Shown here in pieces: positions 1-8,177 of a stretch of DNA of 28,427 nucleotides. The position numbers were made by a program, and so were the translations under genes. The first letter of the stretch is position 1, and the number at the start of each line of letters is the position of its first letter. The notes under the pieces were generated by a model. The model saw only the letters and a list, made by a program, of their open reading frames with translations. It made no database searches and had not been told where the DNA came from. Source of the DNA: a virus; IMG/VR virus record IMGVR_UViG_3300021962_000497, positions 1 through 28,427 of that record; one strand, 5' to 3'.

Positions 1-1
1 T

Positions 2-832
2 ACGGAAACAGAAGAAATCAGTGAAATTATTATTACTGCTTCTCGTCCTCCACCAACAACACCTCCACCAACTGAAACATTTACATTCAGTTTTACGGAT
101 ACATTGTTGCCTACATTACCACCAGTGACTACAGAGCCTCCTGTGACCACTGAAAGACCTACGGAAACCGAGACAGAAACAGAGACATTTACTTTTACAA
201 TGCCTCCAACATTGCCTCCTACTTTCCCACCGACAATGCCGCCTACTTTACCTCCGACATTGCCACCAACATTACCGCCTACGCAACCTCCACAACGTGG
301 TTTAGGATTAAACCCAGGTTATATCAATCCCAGTGATTTTTATAATACCTATGATCCTGCTCAAAGCAAGTATAACTGGAACGCAAAAGGTTATCAGGTT
401 GGTCCTACATTTGATGATGTTGCTTACAATCAGGCAGCAGGTCCAGATACGCCCTGGGGCTTACAGCAACTTGCTCAACCACTAACTGGAGCACAAATAG
501 CAGATTTAATTGCTGGTAAAAATGTTCCTACACGACAAATACAAGCAGCCAACAGAAGACAGGCTTATAACCCTGCCAGTATGGTCACGCCTAATGCTAC
601 TAACACTTATCAATTACCTACTATATCTGCCGCAGGAGCAATAGCACCTACAACTCAGCCTGTATCTACCAATCCTACAACGGTAGCACAACAAGCAGAA
701 ATAGTTAAACAACTTGGTGCTGATTGGATGACCAGACAGCAAAGAGCAGCCGCTATTGGAGATTGGGATACTTACAACGATATCCAAAGAACGGTAAATT
801 CAATTATCAATCCTGTAATAGACAGGTATTAA
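2..832 (+). CDS. Pro/Thr-rich virion-associated protein, 5' partial
   Basis: The reading frame is open from the left edge, so the start lies outside the window; a TTG at 104 is not a convincing start because good coding sequence continues upstream of it. The visible 276 residues begin with a Glu/Ile-rich stretch ending ITASR, then a Pro/Thr/Glu-rich linker, eight tetrapeptides of the form xPPT (nt 200-295), then a more globular region containing LNPGYI, FYNTYDP and TPWGLQQL. I cannot name a family. The disordered Pro/Thr linker and the position before the ejection-type genes suggest a structural protein of the virion. The Thr/Pro tract could be a glycosylation acceptor for the glycosyltransferase at 11845, which is speculation. 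It ends 8 nt before the promoter-like element at 840. Confidence 0.7.
   Translation, partial: TETEEISEIIITASRPPPTTPPPTETFTFSFTDTLLPTLPPVTTEPPVTTERPTETETETETFTFTMPPTLPPTFPPTMPPTLPPTLPPTLPPTQPPQRGLGLNPGYINPSDFYNTYDPAQSKYNWNAKGYQVGPTFDDVAYNQAAGPDTPWGLQQLAQPLTGAQIADLIAGKNVPTRQIQAANRRQAYNPASMVTPNATNTYQLPTISAAGAIAPTTQPVSTNPTTVAQQAEIVKQLGADWMTRQQRAAAIGDWDTYNDIQRTVNSIINPVIDRY
200..295 (+). repeat. Eight 12-nt repeats encoding (M/L/F/Q)PPT
   Basis: Eight consecutive tetrapeptides MPPT, LPPT, FPPT, MPPT, LPPT, LPPT, LPPT, QPPQ are encoded in phase. The Pro and Thr codons are varied almost every time (CCT, CCA, CCG, CCC; ACA, ACT, ACG), so the DNA repeat is degenerate while the peptide repeat is strict. 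Confidence 0.9.
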
Positions 833-839
833 AATATGC

Positions 840-851
840 TAAATAATACAA
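840..851 (+). promoter_or_regulatory. T4-late-like promoter element (leadered)
   Basis: TAAATAATACAAT lies between the stop at 832 and the ATG at 868. If it works like a T4 late promoter, transcription would start near 851 and give a 17-nt leader carrying AAAGGA before the ATG. The same layout recurs at 13688 before the portal gene. Confidence 0.55.
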
Positions 852-867
852 TACAAAGGAACCCAAT

Positions 868-1581
868 ATGAGTGGCGGAAAATCCAACAATCAAAGTTCA
901 ACAGACCCAAGACTAACAGGTGCTCAAGCCAGTCAAGTTGAGGCACAGAACAAATTCTTTACAGATACATTAGCACCAACATATAATAGTGCTGTTAAAG
1001 GTGCTACTGATGTTTATAATCAGGCAGCAGGTGGCGTATTAAATGCCGCACAGAATCAGGCAGGTGTAGCCAGACAAGCACAGGGCACATTAGGTGAAAC
1101 TGGCGAATCAGCATTACGCACTGGTATTAGTGGATTACAAAGTTTATTTAATCCTGATTACGAAGCCAATCAAATTCAAAGTGCGTTGGCACCCGCACAA
1201 GCACAATACCAACAAAACATTGCTAATCAACAAGCACAATTTGGTGGTAGTGGTAATTTAGGTAGTGCCAGACAAGCATTGGCAGGCAGACAAGCCGCTG
1301 GTGCTAATCAAGCATTGATGGCTAAAACTGCCGCAGATATTCAACGTGATGTTGCTGGACAGCGTATGGCTACGGCTGGACAATTAGCACAATTAGGTCA
1401 AGGTGGTATTGGTCAAGCCCTTGGAGCCGCAGGCACAGCAACTCAGGCTGCTATGTCACCACAACAACTATACAATCAATATGCTTCAGTTATATTTGGA
1501 ACACCAGCAGCCAGTTATAACCTTGGACCTACTGGCAGTTCTACTTCAAGTAGTGGTAGCAACCTTGGCTTTAAGATTTAA
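868..1581 (+). CDS. Ala/Gln-rich putative DNA-ejection (internal virion) protein
   Basis: 237 residues, very rich in Ala, Gln and Gly, with long predicted helices from about residue 18 to 205 and a Ser/Gly-rich C-terminal tail. The segment QQAQFGGSGNLGSARQALA is of a kind I associate with phage ejection or internal virion proteins, but I cannot assign a named family. It starts at ATG 868 behind AAAGGA and is followed 9 nt later by another probable virion protein. The role is inferred from composition and from its place in a run of four such genes. Confidence 0.6.
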   Translation: MSGGKSNNQSSTDPRLTGAQASQVEAQNKFFTDTLAPTYNSAVKGATDVYNQAAGGVLNAAQNQAGVARQAQGTLGETGESALRTGISGLQSLFNPDYEANQIQSALAPAQAQYQQNIANQQAQFGGSGNLGSARQALAGRQAAGANQALMAKTAADIQRDVAGQRMATAGQLAQLGQGGIGQALGAAGTATQAAMSPQQLYNQYASVIFGTPAASYNLGPTGSSTSSSGSNLGFKI

Positions 1582-1590
1582 GGGGCACTA

Positions 1591-3894
1591 ATGAATTATA
1601 ATCCTTTAGACGACGAAGAAGAACGCAAACGTAGAGAAGCCATTGCTGCCAGAATGGATGAAGAAGCAATGGGTAATCCCGTTGGTCCTGTAAATCCAAG
1701 TTTTATGGATAGAGTAGGCACGGCTGTAGGTAATAGATTTGATCAGGCTATGAACAGAGTGTCACAGGCTGGTGATGCTTTAATGAATCCCTCAGATGCT
1801 ATCTATAATCGAATGATGAATGAACAAGCCGATGAAGCAGCCAATACTGAAGTTCAAACAACAACTACTAAACAATATGCTGATGGCAGTAAAGAACGCA
1901 CGGTTAAAACACAAGAACCTGCTGGGCAAGCACAAGGCGGTGCGAGATTGACTACACCTATCGCAGGTATGCCAGAAAATTTATCTGCTCAAGGTGCTAT
2001 ATCACAGGAACAAGCAAATCAGCCTGTTGCTATGGCAGAATTGCCAAAGCCTGGACCACAAGTTCAAGTTGCTGGTCAGACACAAATGCCTCCAAAGGCA
2101 CAACAACAACAACCACCATTACCTACGGGTGCGGTAAATCCTGCTAATTATAGTTTAGCAACTGGTCAAGGTCAGCCAGGTATGCGTTTGCCACAACAAC
2201 CGCTATCTCCTACAATGTTATCACAGGCTGGTCCTGCTCCTGGAGCAAGTTTAGCACAAATGGGTGCTAACGCACGACCTACACCTTATACTCCTACTGC
2301 CGAGCGTGAAGTAGAGCAACCTCAATCTTTACCTTGGATTCAGGCTGCGAATGATGCTGGTAATGACTTAAATAAAATGTTAGATGTTGCGGCAAAGCAC
2401 CCAGAAAGCCGTGATATGATTTTGGAAAAGACAAAATTATTATTACAAAATAAAAATAAAGAAGATCAAGCAAATGCTATTATGGTTGCCGCACAAAATG
2501 GTGATCTTAAAGCAATGAACCAGATTCAACAAGCAATCAAACCAGAAAAAGGCAAGCCCAAAGAAGAAGTCACCGTAAATGACTATCTTAAAGCAGTATT
2601 GTATAAGCGTTTGGGTTTAGATGCGTTAGCACAACAACAACAATTAAAAATATTAGGTAAAGAAACTACATTTGAGCAAGTCACGCTTGGCGGTGCCAAC
2701 TGGCAAGTAGAAAAAGATAGTAGTGGTAATATTATTCGTGCTAAAGACAACGAAGGCACGATTGCTACAACCGATACCTTAAACAAACTCAGAGCAGGTG
2801 CTCAAAAGTTTGGCACACAAGCAACCAGTTTTGCTGGCGGTCTTCACACGGTTCCAAATGCCGCAGGAGATGGACAAGATTTGGTTATGCCAGCGGCAAA
2901 TAGTATTGATCCTACAAAATCAGGCTTTATCTATATGTCAGGACCTAAAAAGGGACAGGCTTACGATGGTAAGGCTACTCCTGTGCCACAAAGTATTGGC
3001 ACTGACTTTAGTAAGAATGTCAATAGAGCATTTATTGAGTTCCAGACTAAACCTTCTATTGCGGCTGCTACAAAAGCCTTGGAAACTGCGGCATTGCTCA
3101 GTCCTAAAGATTATAACGACACATTGACAGCAATCAGAGGCAGAAGCCCAGAGATTTTCAATCAAATCGTATCTGGACAGGCTGGAACACCTCCAGTTCC
3201 ATTAAATGCTGGTGCTCAAGGTGCTACTAACGTTCAAGGCGGTGCTCAAGGCAATGCTGGTGCTGTTCCACCACCTAAACCTGCGGCTGCTCCACCTGTT
3301 AGTGGTCCTGCCAATCCAAACGCTACTGCTGGTGTAGGTGGCAGTGGATTACTTGGTAGAACTGAAGGTATTAAAGCGGATATTGCTACAAATGCCGCTA
3401 TTAAACAAGCAGAATTAAAACAACCAGCCGAAGAACGAGGCAAACAACAAGTTAAACAGATTCAACAACAGGGTTTCGCAGATTCTACATATCCATTGGT
3501 TAGTCACATCAGTGATCTAATCAAGAAAAGCACTGGCAGCGGTCTTGGAACAGGTATTGATAATTTAACCAGAGTTATTGGCGTCGGCACTAAAGGCAGC
3601 CAAGCCATTAAACAATTGGAAACATTTGCGGCACCGTTGGTTAGTATGGTTCCTCGTTTTGAGGGTAGTCAGTCTGATAATGATGTATTATTATACAGAC
3701 AACAAGCAGGTGATTTTGCTAATTCAAAACTTACTGACAGCGAACGATTGGCAGCATTACAGGGTATGATTGATTTGCTTAAAATATATGATAAAGCAGG
3801 TAATAACGATTGGACATTTGGTGGTAAGCCAATTGCTCAACAAGGCGGCAAAGACGGTAAAGGCGGCAAACAAAAAGTTGTAAAATTGGATTAA
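1591..3894 (+). CDS. Large internal virion / ejection-like protein
   Basis: 767 residues. The N-terminal third is charged then disordered, Gln/Pro/Ala-rich (about residues 110-250). A mixed middle region follows, then a second Ala/Pro/Gly-rich linker near residues 535-590. The C-terminal part (about 640-745) looks globular and holds VPRFEGSQSDNDVLLYRQQAGDF followed by SERLAALQGMIDLL; this PRxEGxQSDxDVxxY pattern is one I recognise from the C-termini of internal virion proteins of marine podovirus-like phages. No catalytic motif is seen. The start ATG follows AAGGGG. It is followed 3 nt after its stop by the next gene, implying co-expression. Confidence 0.65.
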   Translation: MNYNPLDDEEERKRREAIAARMDEEAMGNPVGPVNPSFMDRVGTAVGNRFDQAMNRVSQAGDALMNPSDAIYNRMMNEQADEAANTEVQTTTTKQYADGSKERTVKTQEPAGQAQGGARLTTPIAGMPENLSAQGAISQEQANQPVAMAELPKPGPQVQVAGQTQMPPKAQQQQPPLPTGAVNPANYSLATGQGQPGMRLPQQPLSPTMLSQAGPAPGASLAQMGANARPTPYTPTAEREVEQPQSLPWIQAANDAGNDLNKMLDVAAKHPESRDMILEKTKLLLQNKNKEDQANAIMVAAQNGDLKAMNQIQQAIKPEKGKPKEEVTVNDYLKAVLYKRLGLDALAQQQQLKILGKETTFEQVTLGGANWQVEKDSSGNIIRAKDNEGTIATTDTLNKLRAGAQKFGTQATSFAGGLHTVPNAAGDGQDLVMPAANSIDPTKSGFIYMSGPKKGQAYDGKATPVPQSIGTDFSKNVNRAFIEFQTKPSIAAATKALETAALLSPKDYNDTLTAIRGRSPEIFNQIVSGQAGTPPVPLNAGAQGATNVQGGAQGNAGAVPPPKPAAAPPVSGPANPNATAGVGGSGLLGRTEGIKADIATNAAIKQAELKQPAEERGKQQVKQIQQQGFADSTYPLVSHISDLIKKSTGSGLGTGIDNLTRVIGVGTKGSQAIKQLETFAAPLVSMVPRFEGSQSDNDVLLYRQQAGDFANSKLTDSERLAALQGMIDLLKIYDKAGNNDWTFGGKPIAQQGGKDGKGGKQKVVKLD

Positions 3895-3897
3895 ACA

Positions 3898-6678
3898 ATG
3901 GCGTTATATGAATACAAAGGTCAGCAATACGATATAGAAACTGACGATCCTGCGTTAGCCAAAAGTAAGATATTAAAATATCTTGAAACTGGTGAGGGTG
4001 AGTCTAAACCTAAATCTGCTCAACAAGCACCTGTAGAAGGTGCTGGCGGTGCCGCATTTGGCGTTTATCGTCCCGCTGGCAGAAGACCTGAAAGTCAAAA
4101 CCAAAATCGTGAAGACAATAAAGATATGGCATTACAAACTGCCAGAGGTGTTGCCAGTAATGTAATGGCACCTTTAGGTATGCCTGTTGATGTAGGTAAT
4201 GTTGTTTATGGACAGGCTGTAAAACCTGTCATCAATTATGTAGCAGATCAGGCGAACGGATTACGCTTGCCACAATACACTGACTTACCACCAGCAGTTC
4301 AAACTGCGGGTAATGTATTAGGTGGTGCTTATAATACCTTTGTTCGTGGTCAAGAATTCCAACCTTTACCTGAAGTGCCAAAAGCAGAAAAACTTCCAGG
4401 CATTGGTGACTATGGTATGAATTTTTACAATGAATTAGTGCCAGGTCCTCAACCTAATAATGCCGCAGGACAATTAGCATTTGCTGGTGGTCAGGCTATG
4501 GGTGTTCCTGTTGCTAACAAAGCATTTCAGGCTGCTATGGCAACTACTAAAGCAATTGCTAAAGCCCCAGGTGTTGTTAAAAATGCTTATACTACTGGTG
4601 TAAATGAAGCCACGGCTAATCCTACATTCAAAGAAACTCCTACCAGTGCTTTTACACCATTGCGTGAAAAAGTCTATCCGAATGAAACAGCACAACCTTG
4701 GATGGCTGGCACACAAGAACAAAAATTAGCAGGATTGGCAGATTTAGAAGCCAGTCAGGTTCCCAGTGATAGTTTATTCAAAACTCCTTTCCAACGCTTG
4801 TTAAAAGCCACAGCACCAAAGACCAGAGAAGTTGATCCTATATCTGGTAAAAAAGTTGATGTGCCACTAATGCCTTTAGAAGGCAGAGTTGGTCAGGCAT
4901 TTGTAGAAGATTTAACAAGAAATCTAATCAACGACCCATACAGAACAATGGCAGGCAATTTCGCAGGACCATTGGCAGGTGCGGCTGCTGGTAGTTTAAT
5001 TCCTGGAGTTGGCACCGTTCTTGGTGGTGCCGCAGGTCTTTTAGCATCTCCGCAATTATGGAGAGGTTTTGATTTATATAAACTAAACAAATTAGCCAAA
5101 GCAGGAAACTTACAACCAGGCTTTGCTCAAGAATTAGCCGCAACTAAAGCAGCCGCTGGTATGCCTGAAACTATGCCTGCTAATCCAGCCGCAGGTGCTA
5201 ACGCACAAATGCGTCCTATTGATCAAATGGTCAATGATGTCACAAGTCGCTTACAGGCAGCCAACTTTGAGCAAATGCCTGACACTAAATCTGTGGCTTA
5301 TGCTGCCAGAACTAATGAGTATATGGAAAAAGCCAAACTCAATGGTGTGCCAATGTCAAGAAAGCAAGCAGAAGAACTTGCTACTCGTGATGTTGATCGT
5401 CATTTTAGATCAACCGCAGATGCTGAAGCCAAACAACGTAATGCTGAACAGGCTGCCAAGAAAGCAGAAGAAGCCAAAGCCAGAGCAGAATACGAAGCAA
5501 GCCCACAAGGTCAATCTGAAATGGCATATAAAGCACAGATTGATAAAGAGATTGCCGCTAACCCAGAACTTAAAAAAGCATTGGGTATAACAAGAAGCGA
5601 CGAAATGTTTGAAACAATGAGTGATGGTTATAAAAAATCATTACAAGATCCTGCTTACTTTGAACAAGTTAAACGAGAAGTTGCTGATGCCAAAGCCAAA
5701 ACCGCAGAAGCAGATAGATTAAAGAAAATACAAGATTCTTTAGTCAAAGATCAATATGTTTGGAGTTCATTAAAAGAAGCGTTAAAAACTCGTCCGTTAG
5801 ATGACAGAGAAATTCATCAATTAAACCAGATTATTAAACATCGTGGTGAAGACCCGTTTGGCACTGGTAAGTTTGAAGACTACTCGTTTGAAGGCAGAGG
5901 CACCGGTAATCCTAATCAATTAGACTTGCCATTAGATCCTGCTGGTAAAACACCTAACACTGACGCTTTAGCAAGAATGGCGGCAGAAGGAAAGTATCGT
6001 GCTCCTAAAACAACTGCTGGCAGTTTATTTGAAACACCTATAAGTGAAACTCCTGTTTCAACTCCTAAACCAACAAGTGCTCAAGGTTTTACATCAGCCG
6101 CAGAATATCGCAAAAGTTTAACTGACCGAGGATTAAATTCCTATGATATTGACCAACTTGTTAAAAAGGCTTTCCCTGAAGGTGAAACTCCTGCTAAACG
6201 CAAGTATGAAAAACAAGCGGATACGGTTAAAAAATTAAATGAAGAACAAACTGCTGGTATGACTGCTGAAGAAATTGCTGCCAAAGAACAAGCAGAGTTA
6301 GACAGAATAAAAAATATGGCTGATCCTTCAGGACGAATACAAAAAACACTTAAAGGTGGTAAGTTGGGTATGATGACTGACGAATCTGCTGGTAAAGTAT
6401 TTGACAGCAAAAAAGATTATGAAGCACAAGTTTTATTAGACAAACTTGCTGGTAAAATAACTACAGGTTCGTTTGTAGATAATGGTATGCGTTATGAAAT
6501 TAGTGCTATCGACTATGGTAATACTCCAAGAAAAGTATTGGAAGATTTGAATAAGCCTTTAACTCAAGTTAGGGTTTTTACTGAGAAAAGTAATAAACAA
6601 ATATCAGGTCCTCCACCAGAAGTTCGTGAAAAATCTCTACGAGAACGAGTAGAAGACAAGATGAAAAAGCGTAAATAA
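3898..6678 (+). CDS. Large internal virion / ejection-like protein with Gly-zipper segment
   Basis: 926 residues. It opens with a short domain, LYEYKGQQYDIETDDPALA, of a kind seen at the N-terminus of large phage internal virion proteins. Around residues 352-385 there is a strongly hydrophobic Ala/Gly segment with G-x3-G spacing (GPLAGAAAGSLIPGVG and following), a possible membrane-inserting element. A charged Lys/Glu/Ala coiled coil follows near residues 505-560, and the C-terminus is strongly basic (RVEDKMKKRK). No transglycosylase or other enzymatic motif is visible. The start is weakly led (GGA eight bases upstream) and probably coupled to the upstream stop. Its last codons, AAA TAA, form part of the promoter-like element at 6672. 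Confidence 0.65.
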   Translation: MALYEYKGQQYDIETDDPALAKSKILKYLETGEGESKPKSAQQAPVEGAGGAAFGVYRPAGRRPESQNQNREDNKDMALQTARGVASNVMAPLGMPVDVGNVVYGQAVKPVINYVADQANGLRLPQYTDLPPAVQTAGNVLGGAYNTFVRGQEFQPLPEVPKAEKLPGIGDYGMNFYNELVPGPQPNNAAGQLAFAGGQAMGVPVANKAFQAAMATTKAIAKAPGVVKNAYTTGVNEATANPTFKETPTSAFTPLREKVYPNETAQPWMAGTQEQKLAGLADLEASQVPSDSLFKTPFQRLLKATAPKTREVDPISGKKVDVPLMPLEGRVGQAFVEDLTRNLINDPYRTMAGNFAGPLAGAAAGSLIPGVGTVLGGAAGLLASPQLWRGFDLYKLNKLAKAGNLQPGFAQELAATKAAAGMPETMPANPAAGANAQMRPIDQMVNDVTSRLQAANFEQMPDTKSVAYAARTNEYMEKAKLNGVPMSRKQAEELATRDVDRHFRSTADAEAKQRNAEQAAKKAEEAKARAEYEASPQGQSEMAYKAQIDKEIAANPELKKALGITRSDEMFETMSDGYKKSLQDPAYFEQVKREVADAKAKTAEADRLKKIQDSLVKDQYVWSSLKEALKTRPLDDREIHQLNQIIKHRGEDPFGTGKFEDYSFEGRGTGNPNQLDLPLDPAGKTPNTDALARMAAEGKYRAPKTTAGSLFETPISETPVSTPKPTSAQGFTSAAEYRKSLTDRGLNSYDIDQLVKKAFPEGETPAKRKYEKQADTVKKLNEEQTAGMTAEEIAAKEQAELDRIKNMADPSGRIQKTLKGGKLGMMTDESAGKVFDSKKDYEAQVLLDKLAGKITTGSFVDNGMRYEISAIDYGNTPRKVLEDLNKPLTQVRVFTEKSNKQISGPPPEVREKSLRERVEDKMKKRK

Positions 6679-6683
6679 TACTA
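6672..6683 (+). promoter_or_regulatory. T4-late-like promoter with leaderless start (Dps gene)
   Basis: TAAATAATACT directly abuts ATG at 6683. The motif contains the stop codon of the upstream gene (AAA TAA). There is no Shine-Dalgarno. By T4 spacing, +1 falls on the A of the ATG. Confidence 0.6.
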
Positions 6684-7114
6684 TGACAACAACTGAACAA
6701 CTAACTCAAGTCTTTAATGACAACTTCGTGGCATACTACAGAAGCCACGCTGCCCACGCAAACATCACAGGCAGAAACTTTAGAAGCGATCACAAGTTGC
6801 TTCAAGGTGTGTATGAACGCAGACAAGCACAGATAGATATTATCGGTGAATTGCTACGCACTTTACAAGAAATGATGCCTACAGACTTAAACGAAATATT
6901 ATCTAACTCAGATTTACCTACAGATGCCATAGAAGGTAGTGCTGACGAGTTGCTGGAAATGGTATATGATGATTTAGATTTGCTCTGCGATGCTTATAAA
7001 GAATTAAACGAAATTGCCGAAGAAGAAGAACACGACGAAATCAGCAATTACGCTCAAGAACAGATTTTAGATTTGAATAAAAGTTTATGGATGTTGCGTA
7101 GCACATTAGAATAA
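6683..7114 (+). CDS. Dps-like ferritin-family protein
   Basis: 143 residues, mostly helical, about the size of a minimal Dps. Dps proteins oxidise Fe(II) with peroxide and store it in a 12-subunit shell. The inter-subunit ferroxidase residues align by exact spacing with E. coli Dps H51, H63, D78 and E82: here H25 (HANITGRNF), H37 (SDHK), D52 and E56 (QIDIIGE), giving gaps of 12, 15 and 4. E. coli D67 is replaced by Gln41. The N-terminus lacks the Lys/Arg-rich DNA-binding tail, and a central loop is very acidic, so iron or peroxide detoxification is more likely than DNA coating. It is apparently transcribed from its own late-like promoter as a leaderless mRNA. It overlaps the opposite-strand gene by 9 nt tail to tail. 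Confidence 0.85.
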   Translation: MTTTEQLTQVFNDNFVAYYRSHAAHANITGRNFRSDHKLLQGVYERRQAQIDIIGELLRTLQEMMPTDLNEILSNSDLPTDAIEGSADELLEMVYDDLDLLCDAYKELNEIAEEEEHDEISNYAQEQILDLNKSLWMLRSTLE

Positions 7115-7594
7115 ACGCTTGTAAGCGTATGACCCACGGACATCATAACCTGCCTTTTGATGTAGTTTAAGAAATGCTTGTTGGTCATTACGCATAGTAG
7201 TAGAACAGATTATTGGACTTTCAGACAACAATGCGAAACCTTCCCATAGTTGTATCATATCTTTTAATAATTGGATTCTGTTTCTACTGGACAAGCGTAG
7301 ATCAAGATGTGCCATACGCACACCAACCATCTTATCGTCTGACCACGGAGCAAAATCGTTAGTTTTTGCCCAAGTGTAAGCAAGTAGATTACCCGTAGGT
7401 TCTACAGCAACACTAAAGAGTTCGGTGGTAGGTTTATAGAATTGATTTATAATTGCCAATGTAATATTACGAGAATATGTAATTGGTTCGGGAGTAAAGA
7501 TAGTATCTATCTCTGTTTGGAAGTTGGCTTCAGCCAAGGCAACAATAGCAGTGACATCTGTGCCTAATGCTGGTCGCCAAATATATGACATCAT
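7106..7594 (-). CDS. GNAT-like N-acetyltransferase
   Basis: The only minus-strand gene. I place the start at 7594 (a second ATG follows immediately at 7591), because GAAAGGA lies six bases upstream; a longer open frame to 7696 would cover that site and the next gene's start. The 162-residue product begins MMSYIWRPALGTDVTAIVAL, the usual beta1-alpha1 opening of a GNAT fold, and ends with a late strand-helix pattern, FLKLHQKAGYDVRGSYAYKR, typical of GNAT C-termini. Similar proteins occur in marine phages; the substrate is unknown. A classic R/Q-x-x-G-x-G/A acetyl-CoA motif is not obvious, so enzymatic activity is not certain. It has its own divergent promoter-like element. Confidence 0.65.
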   Translation of the reverse strand: MMSYIWRPALGTDVTAIVALAEANFQTEIDTIFTPEPITYSRNITLAIINQFYKPTTELFSVAVEPTGNLLAYTWAKTNDFAPWSDDKMVGVRMAHLDLRLSSRNRIQLLKDMIQLWEGFALLSESPIICSTTMRNDQQAFLKLHQKAGYDVRGSYAYKRLF

Positions 7595-7610
7595 TTCATA
7601 TCCTTTCAAG

Positions 7611-7623
7611 TATAGTATATTTA
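7611..7623 (-). promoter_or_regulatory. Late-like promoter element, minus strand (GNAT gene)
   Basis: Read on the minus strand, TAAATATACTATA lies upstream of the GNAT gene, followed by a leader of about 17 nt containing GAAAGGA and then ATG at 7594. It also contains a sigma70-like TATACT. It sits back to back with the plus-strand element at 7632. Confidence 0.4.
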
Positions 7624-7631
7624 ATCTTGTA

Positions 7632-7643
7632 TAAATAATAATA
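7632..7643 (+). promoter_or_regulatory. T4-late-like promoter with leaderless start
   Basis: TATAAATAATAAT abuts the ATG at 7643. The first eight bases are an exact match to the T4 late core TATAAATA. No Shine-Dalgarno precedes the ATG. Confidence 0.6.
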
Positions 7644-8011
7644 TGACAAAACAAAAACAAATTGCTACGAAAGCCAATCCAAAAGTGAAAAGTCACGGAG
7701 GATATCGTGCTGGTTCAGGCAGACCTAAAGGTGCCAAGGACGCAATCACTATCGGTGGATTGTTAGAGCAAATCTACGCACAGGCTAACGGACAAGATTA
7801 CGAAGAATTATTAGTTCAAGACTTCTTAAAAGCCAGACATAATAATGATGGTGTGACTACATTAAAATACCATAATCTTATTTTAAGCAAGGTTATGAAC
7901 TCATTGGCTAAAATAGAAGTCAATGATAGTGCTGACGCAGTAGCAGCCAAACAACAAGCATTTGCTGACGCACTTGCCAAACTTACTGGCATCAATCCCG
8001 AGGCTAAATAA
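7643..8011 (+). CDS. Putative terminase small subunit / DNA-binding protein
   Basis: 122 residues. A basic N-terminus with GGYRAGSGRPKGAKD precedes helical segments; Gly-Arg-Pro-Lys-Gly motifs of this type are common at the N-termini of phage small terminase subunits and other phage DNA-binding proteins. A helical C-terminal half (LSKVMNSLAKI and a final Ala/Gln-rich helix) could oligomerise. It lies about 2.2 kb before the large terminase rather than next to it, and the 98-aa protein at 9923 is an alternative small subunit. The assignment is therefore tentative. Its AAA TAA end is part of the next promoter-like element. Confidence 0.45.
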   Translation: MTKQKQIATKANPKVKSHGGYRAGSGRPKGAKDAITIGGLLEQIYAQANGQDYEELLVQDFLKARHNNDGVTTLKYHNLILSKVMNSLAKIEVNDSADAVAAKQQAFADALAKLTGINPEAK

Positions 8012-8016
8012 TACTA
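8005..8016 (+). promoter_or_regulatory. T4-late-like promoter with leaderless start
   Basis: TAAATAATACT abuts the ATG at 8016 and contains the upstream gene's AAA TAA terminus. It is base-identical over 14 nt (through the ATG) to the elements at 6672 and 18779. Confidence 0.6.
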
Positions 8017-8177
8017 TGGCAACTAAACCTGGACTATATGCTAACATTCACGCTAAACGTGAGAGAATTAAATCTGGCTCTGGAGAGTCGATGCGTAAGC
8101 CTGGAACTACAGGTGCTCCAACGGCTAAAGCGTTTAAGCAATCAGCCAAAACTGCTAAAAAAGGAAAAAGCAAATGA
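8016..8177 (+). CDS. Small basic conserved phage protein
   Basis: 53 residues, strongly basic, beginning MATKPGLYANIHAKRERI and continuing with SGSGESMRKPG and KAFKQSAKTAKK. I recognise this pattern from many phages, where it is annotated only as hypothetical. The start at 8016 is chosen over an upstream in-frame start because of the promoter element and protein similarity. Nucleic-acid binding is likely from composition, but the function is unknown. It overlaps the next gene by ATGA. Confidence 0.75.
   Translation: MATKPGLYANIHAKRERIKSGSGESMRKPGTTGAPTAKAFKQSAKTAKKGKSK

Noticed and set aside
104-106. TTG as the start of the first gene
   Set aside because: The frame is open to the window edge with the same Pro/Thr-rich composition, so the gene is simply cut by the window.
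2369-2379. TAAATAAAATG inside a virion gene
   Set aside because: The spacing to ATG is wrong, it lies mid-gene, and it lacks the extension.
7115-7128. ACGCTT/AAGCGT hairpin between the convergent Dps and GNAT genes as a terminator
   Set aside because: Only 6 bp with a two-base loop, no T run on either strand, and it lies in the GNAT coding sequence.
7595-7696. A longer N-terminus for the minus-strand GNAT gene
   Set aside because: It would read through the GAAAGGA site and the neighbouring gene's start, and the added residues do not resemble GNAT sequence.
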